Translations under genes and position numbers: made by a program
In this document: piece by piece, positions 7,274 through 15,912 of the stretch
How the letters are laid out: the number at the start of each line of letters is the position of its first letter
Position numbering within the stretch: the stretch's first letter is position 1
The notes under the pieces: generated by a model
Databases searched by the model: none
Told to the model about the DNA's origin: nothing
Seen by the model: only the letters and a program-made list of their open reading frames with translations
Origin: CAIKZZ01 sp035524495
GTDB lineage: Bacteria > Pseudomonadota > Gammaproteobacteria > Steroidobacterales > Steroidobacteraceae
Length of the DNA: 64,000 bases
NCBI GenBank assembly: GCA_035524495.1
Contig: DATKOR010000045.1
Location: forward strand, 1-64,000
Direction: 5' to 3'

Positions 7274-10096
7274 TCAGTTGGCCGGTGGTGGGATCGCGAA
7301 CGGATCGTTGTAGTACTGACCGCCGATGTCGAGCCACTCGGAGATCAGCTTCAGCTCGGCCCCGGTCAGCCAGCCGGCGTGCGTACCGCCAGTGGCGAAC
7401 TCATTGAAGAAGGCCGCCGAAGCATTCGCTCCCGCGCCGCTCATTGGCGGAGTGACCTGCACGATGACCTGCGTGGGCAGGCCCGTCACCGGGTCCGGCG
7501 GTCCGGGCACGACGACGGGCTGCATAGTAACAGGGTCGAGCTCGGGGTGCGGGAACAGCAGCTGGCAGAACGAGGTGAACTCGTTCTGGTCGCAGGGGTT
7601 GGTCTGGGCCGGGCTGCTTGAGAGGTCGAGCTGACCCGCCGACACGCGCTTGACTCCGGCCGTGTCCAGCGGGCTGTGGCAGCCGGTGCAGGTCGTGTAC
7701 GGCATCGTCGTGTTGGGATCGACGGCCGTGATCGTCGACCGCGGGCTGGTCCACAGCGGCGCGATGTGCAGCGGGTAGTGGATCGTGATGCGGCAGTTGT
7801 TCTGCCAGTTCGTCTCGCAGTCGGCCCGGACCGGTGCCGGCGTGCCGAGCTGCGCGTACGTCCAGGAGAACGAGGGGTCGGGCGTGCCGACACCGGTCGT
7901 CGTCCAGACGTCGGTGAACACGATGTCGACCGCCGGGTCGCTGGCGCAGGCCGCATCGACGCACGTCACCTGCATCGCGGCCCGGTAGTCGGCCATCGTC
8001 TCGCCGGCATTGGGCTGGCGCGGCGGGGGGACGATGTTGCCGGTGCGGTCGGTGACCTGCAGCGCCGTGTTCGGGAAGGCCTGGCCGGACACCGGGGCGC
8101 CGGTGTTCACGAGCGGGAACAGGCCGACCCGTCCGTGCGAGTTCGACGGCGGCATCTGCTGTTGCACGTGGCAGCCGTTGCAGACGACGGTCTCGCCGGT
8201 GCGGATCTGCATCCACGCGCGGTGGCGAGGGAACGTCCCGTCGAGCCGCCGGCCGTTGGCGTCGAGCAGGCTGATCTGGAAGGCGATGTTGGCCGGCACC
8301 TTGATGCGCACCGAGCCGTCCGGCTCGACCGGCGCGTAGCCGATGATCTCGCGCATGAAGCCGCCGGCTACGCCGAAGGCATAGTTCGGGAAGTTGTTGT
8401 TCGACAGCACTTCCTTGTCGGGCAGGCTGACCGCCTTCTCGACGCGCACGAAGCGCGGCCGGGTCGCGCTCGGCTGGCGCAGCGCCGGGTCGCGGACGGT
8501 CGCGATGCCCCCCGGAGCCGTATCGACGCCGTCGAAGTCGTAGACACTCTTTATATCCAGGATGCCGACACCCTCGGCCGCCAGGGCGAAGGTGTAGGAG
8601 CCGGTGGTGCTCGGCTGGGCGTCCGGGATCACGGTCGGCGTCGGCAGCCGGGGCTGCAGCGCGACGACGTCGGTGAACATCATGCCCTCGACCGGCGTCA
8701 CGATCGGCATCTGCGTGTTGTTGGCCGGATCGTAGATCCAGATGCTGTAGATCGTAGGTGCCGGCGTCACGCCGGTGATCGCGAGATTCTGCGAGGTGCA
8801 CGGCACGACCAGCGTCTGGTTGAGCAGCCGGCACTGGCTCCAGCTGACGAGCAGCCGGTTGGTGCCGTCCCACAGCGGGAACACACTCGAGAAGCGGCCG
8901 CCGGGTGAGGGCGGCGCGACCGGCGGCGTCGCGTTGGGATCGGCGGCCGTGGTCACGACGTCGTTGACAACCATGCGCACCTGGCCGGTCGCGCCGGCCG
9001 CGACGGTCGCACCCAGGACCGTCTGCAGGTTCTCGACGAAGTTGGCCTGGTCAACGAGCGCGATGTCGCCGCCGAACTCGGTGCCCTGGAACGGCAGCAG
9101 GAGCGCAACGATCTTGCCGTCCGGACGGGAGCGCGCCTGGGTGAACTGCACCAGCGAGCCGCCCTGTGCGGTCGTCGGGTTGCCGGTGTCGTGGCTGTTG
9201 CGCCCGTACAGCAACTGCATGTCGCCGCCGTCCGGGTCGATCGCGTACAGGTGCATGCCGGCACCCGAGTTCTGGTCCCAGCGCGTGAACACGACGCGAC
9301 CGTCGTTGAGCACCGACGGGTCGAGGTCGTGTCCGGTGTTGAACGAGACTTGGTGGATGCCGGTGCCGTCCGCGTTCATCACGTGGACGACGAACGCCGG
9401 CAGGTTGCGGTTGCCCTCGATGCCGGCCGCGAACTGCTGCTTGCCCTCGTCGATCAGCACCGCCTTGGCGTCGTGCTGGCGCGTCGAGGAGAACACGATG
9501 CGCCCGTCCGGCAGGTAGTGCGGACCGACGTCGTGACCGAGCGCCGCGGCGATCGGGTCGCTGATGACCTGGCGTACCGTGCCCTTGGTCGCGTCGTATT
9601 CGAAGATCGTCCAGCGCGGCTGCTGCGACTCCTTGGCGTTCTTAATCGTGTGGCAGCGGAACGAGAAGATCAGCTTGGTGCCGTCGAAGGACGAGTCGAG
9701 ATCGCGCACGTCGTGATCGGGGCCGGAGTTCCGGTTCGGATCCGAGGCCAGCGGGCAGGCAATCGAGGAGGTGATGTTCTTCTCGTTCGCCGTCGGGCTC
9801 GCGCGCTCGCGCACCCACACGTCGGCCGGCCCGTTCCAGACGCGCTGCACGCGCAGGTCGTCCTCGAGCGTGATCGCGTTCGGGTCGGTGGGGTCGGGCA
9901 ACGTCCGCTTGATGTAGGCGATCGCGAAGTCGGGCGATACCGGGTCGTTCGACGAGGTGCCGCTGCCCAGACCGATGCCGCTGTTGCTGCTGGCGGTGCC
10001 GTCGCTGCTCGAGCAGGCGGCGGCGAGCGCCGCGAGCAACGTCACAACGAGCAAGCGCTGTACGCGGCTCAGCAGTGTTGCGTTCACAGTGTCCAT
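7274..10096 (-). CDS. HzsA-like propeller lipoprotein with two CxxCH motifs
   Basis: The product has 940 residues. A lipoprotein signal (LAALAAACSS, Cys at 28) leads into repeated TolB/PD40-like propeller segments such as LDSSFDGTKLIFSFRC and VGPHYLPDGRIVFSSTR. Later come VVCNGCH (about 639-643) and TTCTGCH (about 803-807), which look like haem c sites. The order propeller, middle domain, CxxCH resembles the hydrazine synthase alpha subunit family as it occurs outside anammox bacteria; nothing else here suggests hydrazine chemistry. The ATG at 10096 is preferred over an upstream in-frame start because the lipoprotein signal begins there. It heads the minus-strand run and is divergent from two more CxxCH genes. 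Confidence 0.82.
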   Translation of the reverse strand: MDTVNATLLSRVQRLLVVTLLAALAAACSSSDGTASSNSGIGLGSGTSSNDPVSPDFAIAYIKRTLPDPTDPNAITLEDDLRVQRVWNGPADVWVRERASPTANEKNITSSIACPLASDPNRNSGPDHDVRDLDSSFDGTKLIFSFRCHTIKNAKESQQPRWTIFEYDATKGTVRQVISDPIAAALGHDVGPHYLPDGRIVFSSTRQHDAKAVLIDEGKQQFAAGIEGNRNLPAFVVHVMNADGTGIHQVSFNTGHDLDPSVLNDGRVVFTRWDQNSGAGMHLYAIDPDGGDMQLLYGRNSHDTGNPTTAQGGSLVQFTQARSRPDGKIVALLLPFQGTEFGGDIALVDQANFVENLQTVLGATVAAGATGQVRMVVNDVVTTAADPNATPPVAPPSPGGRFSSVFPLWDGTNRLLVSWSQCRLLNQTLVVPCTSQNLAITGVTPAPTIYSIWIYDPANNTQMPIVTPVEGMMFTDVVALQPRLPTPTVIPDAQPSTTGSYTFALAAEGVGILDIKSVYDFDGVDTAPGGIATVRDPALRQPSATRPRFVRVEKAVSLPDKEVLSNNNFPNYAFGVAGGFMREIIGYAPVEPDGSVRIKVPANIAFQISLLDANGRRLDGTFPRHRAWMQIRTGETVVCNGCHVQQQMPPSNSHGRVGLFPLVNTGAPVSGQAFPNTALQVTDRTGNIVPPPRQPNAGETMADYRAAMQVTCVDAACASDPAVDIVFTDVWTTTGVGTPDPSFSWTYAQLGTPAPVRADCETNWQNNCRITIHYPLHIAPLWTSPRSTITAVDPNTTMPYTTCTGCHSPLDTAGVKRVSAGQLDLSSSPAQTNPCDQNEFTSFCQLLFPHPELDPVTMQPVVVPGPPDPVTGLPTQVIVQVTPPMSGAGANASAAFFNEFATGGTHAGWLTGAELKLISEWLDIGGQYYNDPFAIPPPAN

Positions 10097-10439
10097 CCCA
10101 GTCCTCGCTTCGGTCGCGCCGCACGCGCCGCGCGTGTGACGCGCGACACGAGAGAAGCGGACCGCATCATGTCTTTCGCCAGCAGTGCATTCTGTTAACA
10201 CGCTCACAGCCTCAGCCAAGTCATTTCACGTATTCATGCTTCGCGCAAAAGGGAGTCGCCAGCAACGCGAGACTAACCTGCCAAGCACTCTGCTCGTAAT
10301 GTCGCAGCGCTGCGACTTCGGCGTGGTCTGGGAGGCCTGTCACAACTACGCCAATGTCGCTCCCCTGAGACATTACGGCTGCGAATGGCTCTCGATATAG
10401 TCGCGGCGAGTCTCAATTTTTGTCCGCGAGTGAATCGCC
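10097..10439. promoter_or_regulatory. 343-bp divergent promoter region with palindromes
   Basis: I see no gene here. It separates the HzsA-like run (minus) from the CxxCH/LamG/DUF1501-like run (plus), so promoters for both should lie inside. Two symmetric sites stand out: a perfect 16-bp palindrome GTCGCAGCGCTGCGAC at 10301-10316, and AATGTC (10353-10358) mirrored by GACATT (10369-10374). AATGTCGC starts both of them (10299 and 10353), so they may bind the same regulator. No clear -35/-10 pair was identified. Confidence 0.5.
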
Positions 10440-11660
10440 ATGAAAGCAGCGATGCAGGTTAGGCAGATCAACGCAGCCGCTCCGCAGCGAGCTCTCGGCG
10501 CCGCGATCGTCGCGTCGGCGCTCGTGATGCTCTCGGCACTCGCGGCGCCGGCCCTCGCCGGGTCGCGCGAGCAGGCGATGCGCATGCACGACCGCCTGAA
10601 CGGTTCGCCACCGACGCAGGCCGTGCTCGACTCGATGCAGGCGCAGATCGACGGCGGCAACGCCAAGGGTGCCGCGCTGCTCGCGATCGACGACCCGAAC
10701 GGCAACTTCTACTCGGTCGTGCTGAAGAACTTCGCGATGCCGTGGACGAACCGCGACCAGACCGCGTTCGCCCCGCTCAACGACTACGTCGCGACCGTCG
10801 TCGGCATGGTGCGCGACGAGGTGCCGTTCAACACGCTGCTGTCGGCCGACCTTATCTATGTGGGCAAGAGCGGGCTCGGACTGCCGGCCTACTCGAACAC
10901 CGACAACAACCACTATGTGCAGATGGAGGCGCAGGCGCTGAATCTGCGCGACGTGCTGGTGGCGGCGCCGCAATCGGCGACGACCGGACTTCCGGCGGCA
11001 GCAACCGCCGGCGTGATCACGACCCGCGCCGCGGCTCGTGCCTTCTTCATCCTCGGCACCAACCGCGCGATGTTCCGCTTCACGATGATCAATCACATGT
11101 GCACGGACCTGCAGCTCGTGATGGACATCACGCGTCCGACCGACCGCATCCGCCAGGACGTCAGCCGCAGCCCGGGCGGCGACAGCCGCGTGTTCCTGAA
11201 CAACTGCGTCGGTTGCCACTCCGGCATGGACCCGATGGTGCAGGCGTTCGCCTTCTACGACTACGTCGATAATACGACGACCGACAACGGCTCGCTGCAG
11301 TACACGCCGGGCACGGTCGTCGGCAAGTACTTCCACAACAACACGACGTTCGCCCCGGGCTACATCACGCCCGACGATCACTGGGACAACCGCTGGCGGA
11401 CGGGACAGAACTCGCTGATGGGCTGGGACTCGACGCAGCCCGGCTCCGGCAACGGCGCGAAGTCACTCGGGGCCGAGATCGGCGCCAGCGGCCAGTTTGC
11501 GCAGTGCCAGGTGACGAAAGTGTTTCAGGCGGTGTGCCTGCGCGCGCCTTCGGACGCGGCAGACCGCTCGCAGGTGGCCACGATGGTCGCGGACTTCAAG
11601 CAGGGCTACTCCTTGAAGAACGCGTTCGCTGAGGCCGCTGTGTACTGCATGGGCAATTGA
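10440..11660 (+). CDS. Exported CxxCH (cytochrome-like) protein
   Basis: The product has 406 residues with a signal peptide (VMLSALAAPALAGS). A single CVGCH motif at about 256-260 is followed by HSGMDPMVQAFAFYDY, which resembles the haem-binding end of the DUF1592/DUF1588/DUF1585 group of secreted cytochrome-like proteins. Several further Cys occur near the C-terminus (QCQVTKVFQAVCL and VYCMGN). It is the first gene of a plus-strand run with a LamG/CxxCH lipoprotein and a Tat-exported protein. The role is unknown; a secreted redox or haem protein is likely. The first ATG is used, though an ATG four codons on is possible. Confidence 0.75.
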   Translation: MKAAMQVRQINAAAPQRALGAAIVASALVMLSALAAPALAGSREQAMRMHDRLNGSPPTQAVLDSMQAQIDGGNAKGAALLAIDDPNGNFYSVVLKNFAMPWTNRDQTAFAPLNDYVATVVGMVRDEVPFNTLLSADLIYVGKSGLGLPAYSNTDNNHYVQMEAQALNLRDVLVAAPQSATTGLPAAATAGVITTRAAARAFFILGTNRAMFRFTMINHMCTDLQLVMDITRPTDRIRQDVSRSPGGDSRVFLNNCVGCHSGMDPMVQAFAFYDYVDNTTTDNGSLQYTPGTVVGKYFHNNTTFAPGYITPDDHWDNRWRTGQNSLMGWDSTQPGSGNGAKSLGAEIGASGQFAQCQVTKVFQAVCLRAPSDAADRSQVATMVADFKQGYSLKNAFAEAAVYCMGN

Positions 11661-11673
11661 GGGAGTATCGACC

Positions 11674-14202
11674 ATGAACGCGTCAGGTTTGATCGATACT
11701 CTTCGGACTCAGTCGCTGCGCGTGACGCGCGGCCGGGTGACGGCGCTCGCGGTCCTCGCGGCCAGCGTGCTGCTCGCCGGCTGCGGCGCCGGCAGCGTCC
11801 AGACGGCCGCCAACCCGGTGGCACCGCCGACGACCAACGGTCAGAGCTACAACGGCCCGGCACCGGCGAGCGCCGACGTCCAGGCCTTCGTCGTCAACTT
11901 CTGGAACAACGTCAAGGCAACCGACCGCTGCGGCGCGTGCCACATCCAGGGCAACCAGAGCCCGATGTTCGCCCGCAACGACGACGTCAACCTCGCCTAC
12001 CAGGCGGCGCAGACCGTCGTTGACCTGACGAATCCGGCCAACTCGATCATCGTCGGCAAGGTCGGCGGCGGCCACCACTGCTGGCTCGCCAGCAACCAGG
12101 CGTGCGCCGACACGATGACGACCTGGATCAAGAACTGGGCCGGCGTCACGATGGGCAGCTCGAAGGCGACGATCCAGCTCGTCGCGCCGACGCTGATGGA
12201 CGCCGGCGGCTCGCGCACGTTCCCGGCGAGCTCGACGCTCTTCGCGCAGACCGTCTATCCGCTGCTGACGCAGTACTGCTCGCGCTGCCATTCGCCGAGC
12301 GCCGCGACGGCCCAGTCGCCGTACTTCGCGCAGGCCGACGTCGACGCCGCCTACGCGGCCGCGCAGCCGAAGATGAACCTCGACACGCCGACGCTGTCGC
12401 GCTTCTACGTCCGGCTGCACGACGAGTTTCACAACTGCTGGGGCGGCGACTGTGCCGCGGCCTCGGCGCAGATGCTGGCCGCGATCCAGGCCTTCGCGAA
12501 CCAGGTGCCGGTCACGCAGGTCGACCCGAACTGGTTGCTGTCGAAGGCGCTGACGATGTACGACGGCGTCGTCGACAACGGCGGCACGCGTGTCGAGACC
12601 GGCCTGATCGCCAAGTTCGAGTTCAAGACCGGCACCGGCACGATCGCCTACGACACGAGCGGCGTCGAGCCAGCGCTGAACCTCGACATGTCCGGCGACG
12701 TGACCTGGGTCGGTGGCTGGGGCGTGCAGGTGCAGAACAAGGGCAAGCTGCAGGGCACGACTACCGGCAGCGCCAAGCTGCACGACATGATCCTGACCAC
12801 CGGCGAGTACAGCGTCGAGGCGTGGGTCGCGCCGGCCAACGTGACGCAGACGATGGCCTACATCGTCTCGTACTCGGGCGGCACGACGCAGCGTAACTTC
12901 ACGCTCGGCCAGACGATGTACAACTACGACGCGTTCCTGCGCAGCACCACGACCAATGCCAACGGCCAGCCGGAATTCTCGACTCCGTCGGCGCAGCAGG
13001 TCCTGCAGGCGACGCTGCAGCACGTCGTGATGACCTACGACCCGGTCAACGGTCGCCAGATCTACGTCAACGGCCAGCTGGTCGCGACCGGTGACCCGCA
13101 GAAGGGCGGCTCGCTGTCGCAGTGGGACAACACCTTCGCGCTGGTGCTCGGCAACGAGGTCTCGTCCGACCGGCCGTTCTCTGGCCTGCTGAAGATGGTC
13201 GCGATCTACAACCGCGCGATGCCGGCTGCCGACGTGCAGTCGAACTTCGCCGCCGGCGTCGGCGAGCGGTACTACCTGCTCTTCAACGTGGACAAGTTCA
13301 CCGGCCTCAACCAGACCTACGTGATGTTCGAGGTGTCCGAGTACGACAGCTACTCGTACCTCTTCAACAAGCCGGTGTTCCTGAGCCTCGATCCGACCGT
13401 CAACTACAGCGGCCTCGTGGTCAAGGGCATGCGCATCGGCATCAACGGCATGGAAGCGCCGGTCGGCCAGGCGTACGCACCGCTGAACACGACGGTCAGC
13501 GGCCAGGGCTTCGACCCGACCACGAGTCCGCTCTCGGCCGTGGCGCTGTCGAGCGTCGGCACGACGATCGCGCTGCAGAAGGGTCCGTCCTACGACCAGT
13601 TCTTCCTGACCTTCGAGCAGCTCGGCACGGCGACCAACGTGCACACCGACGCCACGCCGATCGCGCCGATCCCGACGGACTCGCCGCGGCCGGCCGATGT
13701 CGGCGTGCGCACCTTCGAGCAGATCAACACGTCGCTGTCGACGATGACGACGGTGCCGAAGACCAACGCGGCGGCCAGCGCGCTCTACCATAGCCTGCAG
13801 CAGTCGCTGCCGGCCACGCCGTCCTTCGTCGGCTTCGTGTCCTCGCACCAGACGGCGATCGCCCAGCTGTCGATCCAGTACTGCGACGCGCTGGTGCGGG
13901 ATCCGAACCTGAGCGCGGCGTACTTCCCAGGCTTGAACTTCGGTGCGGCGCCGGCTGCGGCCTACGACACCAACGGGCGCAACGCACTGATCACGCCGCT
14001 GATCGACCACATGCTCAGCGCCAACTCGGCGGCGGGCAAGTTCCTCGCCAGCCAGCCGACCGCGGCTTCAGTGAGGACGGAGCTCAATGCGCTGATCGAC
14101 AAGCTGTCGGCATCGGTGTCCGCGGATACGACCGGTACCGCGACCATTGCCAAGGCGGCCTGTGCGGCCGTCGCCGGCAGCTCCGCGATGCTGGTGCAGT
14201 AA
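11674..14202 (+). CDS. LamG-domain lipoprotein with two CxxCH motifs
   Basis: The product has 842 residues. A lipoprotein signal (SVLLAGCGAG, Cys at 37) precedes a region with CGACH (86-90) and CSRCH (202-206), both possible haem c sites. From about residue 310 to 530 it reads as a concanavalin/LamG sandwich: LIAKFEFKTGTGTIAYDTSG, EYSVEAWVAPANVTQTMAYI and RQIYVNGQLVATGDP. The C-terminal 300 residues are of unknown fold. GGGAGTATCGACC lies before the ATG and the gap to the upstream gene is 13 bp. LamG domains usually bind glycans or proteins, so this could be a surface-exposed redox lipoprotein. Confidence 0.82.
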   Translation: MNASGLIDTLRTQSLRVTRGRVTALAVLAASVLLAGCGAGSVQTAANPVAPPTTNGQSYNGPAPASADVQAFVVNFWNNVKATDRCGACHIQGNQSPMFARNDDVNLAYQAAQTVVDLTNPANSIIVGKVGGGHHCWLASNQACADTMTTWIKNWAGVTMGSSKATIQLVAPTLMDAGGSRTFPASSTLFAQTVYPLLTQYCSRCHSPSAATAQSPYFAQADVDAAYAAAQPKMNLDTPTLSRFYVRLHDEFHNCWGGDCAAASAQMLAAIQAFANQVPVTQVDPNWLLSKALTMYDGVVDNGGTRVETGLIAKFEFKTGTGTIAYDTSGVEPALNLDMSGDVTWVGGWGVQVQNKGKLQGTTTGSAKLHDMILTTGEYSVEAWVAPANVTQTMAYIVSYSGGTTQRNFTLGQTMYNYDAFLRSTTTNANGQPEFSTPSAQQVLQATLQHVVMTYDPVNGRQIYVNGQLVATGDPQKGGSLSQWDNTFALVLGNEVSSDRPFSGLLKMVAIYNRAMPAADVQSNFAAGVGERYYLLFNVDKFTGLNQTYVMFEVSEYDSYSYLFNKPVFLSLDPTVNYSGLVVKGMRIGINGMEAPVGQAYAPLNTTVSGQGFDPTTSPLSAVALSSVGTTIALQKGPSYDQFFLTFEQLGTATNVHTDATPIAPIPTDSPRPADVGVRTFEQINTSLSTMTTVPKTNAAASALYHSLQQSLPATPSFVGFVSSHQTAIAQLSIQYCDALVRDPNLSAAYFPGLNFGAAPAAAYDTNGRNALITPLIDHMLSANSAAGKFLASQPTAASVRTELNALIDKLSASVSADTTGTATIAKAACAAVAGSSAMLVQ

Positions 14203-14224
14203 CGGAACCATCGAGGCAACTATC

Positions 14225-15838
14225 ATGATCATCCGGAACAAACCGCCGCGGACTCTGAAGCTCGACGAGCCGATCCTTCACCGCGAGGCGCACAAGCGGC
14301 CGGTCACCCGGCGCGACTTCATCGCCCAGGGCCTGATGACCGGCTCGGCGACCGTGATCGCGCCGGCCGCGCTCGGTCTGCTGCTCAACCCGCGTCGCGC
14401 GATGGCGCTCGACTCGGACATCCTGGCGCAGAAGATCGCGTGCGGCATCACCGGCGGCGCCGGCAAGATCCCGTTCATCTGCTTCGACCTCAACGGCGGC
14501 GGCAACATCGCCGGCTCGAACGTGCTGGTCGGGGGTACCGGTGGTCAGCAGGACTTCCTGACGACCGCGGCCTACGCCAAGATGGGCTTGCCGGGCAGCA
14601 TGGTCCCGAACGCGTCGGCGACGGGCAACTTCATCGAGAACCGCCTCGGCCTCCTGTTCCACTCCGACAGCGCGCACGTGCGCGGCATTCTCGAGCGCAC
14701 CGCGCCGTCGACACAGGCGTTCACGAACGGCGTCGTGCTGCCGGCCCTGTCGAACAACGATACCAACACCAACCCGCACAACCCGATGTACGGCATCGCC
14801 AAGGTCGGTGCCAAGGGTGAACTGCTGACGCTGATCGGCTCGCAGGCCTCGACCTCGGGCGGCAATTCGATGGCGCCGCTATCGATGGTCGACCCGACGC
14901 TGACGCCGACGGTCGTCAATCAGGCGAGCAACGTCACCGGCCTCGTCGATACGGGCGTCCTCGGGCAGCTGTTCTCGAACCCGGCCGACGCGGTCTCGGT
15001 GCTCGAGTCGATGTCGCGGATCAGCGGCCAGAAGTTCGGCAACGTCTCGACGCAGCTCGCCACCGACGCGTCGGTCAAGGCGGCAGCCAACTGCAACTAC
15101 GTGAAGTCCGCCTACCTCGCCGAGAACTTCTCGAGCCCGGCGGCGTTGAACCCGGACCTCGATCCGGTGATCGTCGACCAGAGCTCGACCCGCGGCACTG
15201 GCATCTTCAGCCAGGCCGAGTACCAGGGCGACAACGAGTTCCAGAAGACGGCGGCGATCATGAAGATGGTCGTCAACGGCTATGCCGGCGCTGGCACGAT
15301 CTCGATGGGCGGCTTCGACTACCACGGCCAGGGCCGCTCCACCGGCGAGCTGCGCGACCTGCGCGCGGGCCGCTGCATCGGTGCGTGCCTCGAGTACGCG
15401 GCGCGGATGCAGAAGCCGCTGATGATCTACGTGTTCAGCGACGGCGGCATCTCGGCCAACGGCCAGGTCGACACCTCGGTCGACGGCCGCAACAAGTTCA
15501 TGTGGAGCAGCGACAACGAGTCGGTCGCCTCGACCTACTTCCTCGTCTACAACCCGACCGGGCGCCCGCAGCTGCTCGACGGCGCCGGCGGCCTGCCGGC
15601 GGCCCGCCACCAGCAGATCGGCGCCTTCACGCCGGACGGCTCGGTGAACGCGGCCTCGAGCCCGGCGGCCAGCAACGTGCTGCTGCTCGTTCAGACGGTG
15701 CTGCTCAACTACATGGCGCTGCACGGCCAGCAGGCGCAGTTCCCGCAGCTGTTCCCGGACCAGGCGCTCGGCAGCGGGTCGGCGCTCGATGCGCTGACGG
15801 CGTTCGCGCCGATCGTCAACGGCAAGATCGGCGGCTAA
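14225..15838 (+). CDS. Tat-exported DUF1501-like protein
   Basis: The product has 537 residues. A twin-arginine signal TRRDFIAQGLMTGSATVIAP lies at about residues 27-46, unusually far in. The body reads like the DUF1501/sulfatase-like family often encoded beside DUF1592- or LamG-type secreted cytochrome proteins (FICFDLNGGGNIAGSN, DYHGQGRSTGE). Relatives are sometimes labelled GspF by mistake. Tat export implies folding, perhaps with a cofactor, before translocation. The ATG at 14225 lies 22 bp after the LamG gene stop and gives the Tat signal. It closes a three-gene run of secreted proteins. The function is unknown. Confidence 0.75.
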   Translation: MIIRNKPPRTLKLDEPILHREAHKRPVTRRDFIAQGLMTGSATVIAPAALGLLLNPRRAMALDSDILAQKIACGITGGAGKIPFICFDLNGGGNIAGSNVLVGGTGGQQDFLTTAAYAKMGLPGSMVPNASATGNFIENRLGLLFHSDSAHVRGILERTAPSTQAFTNGVVLPALSNNDTNTNPHNPMYGIAKVGAKGELLTLIGSQASTSGGNSMAPLSMVDPTLTPTVVNQASNVTGLVDTGVLGQLFSNPADAVSVLESMSRISGQKFGNVSTQLATDASVKAAANCNYVKSAYLAENFSSPAALNPDLDPVIVDQSSTRGTGIFSQAEYQGDNEFQKTAAIMKMVVNGYAGAGTISMGGFDYHGQGRSTGELRDLRAGRCIGACLEYAARMQKPLMIYVFSDGGISANGQVDTSVDGRNKFMWSSDNESVASTYFLVYNPTGRPQLLDGAGGLPAARHQQIGAFTPDGSVNAASSPAASNVLLLVQTVLLNYMALHGQQAQFPQLFPDQALGSGSALDALTAFAPIVNGKIGG

Positions 15839-15912
15839 CCCCGCGCGGCCCGGGCCGGCACCGGATGGCCGGCACGGCTGCGCGCTTTCGCCGCTTCCGG
15901 CATGCTGTGCCC

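Noticed and set aside
7274..10096. Hydrazine synthase and anammox metabolism
   Set aside because: Only an HzsA-like layout is seen; HzsB, HzsC and hydroxylamine oxidoreductase genes are absent.
10097..10439. A second GEMM riboswitch
   Set aside because: Both strands were read for GGGCAAA and CGCAAAG cores; neither is present.
11683..14010. A 775-codon minus-strand frame
   Set aside because: It is antisense to the LamG/CxxCH lipoprotein gene and has no domain.
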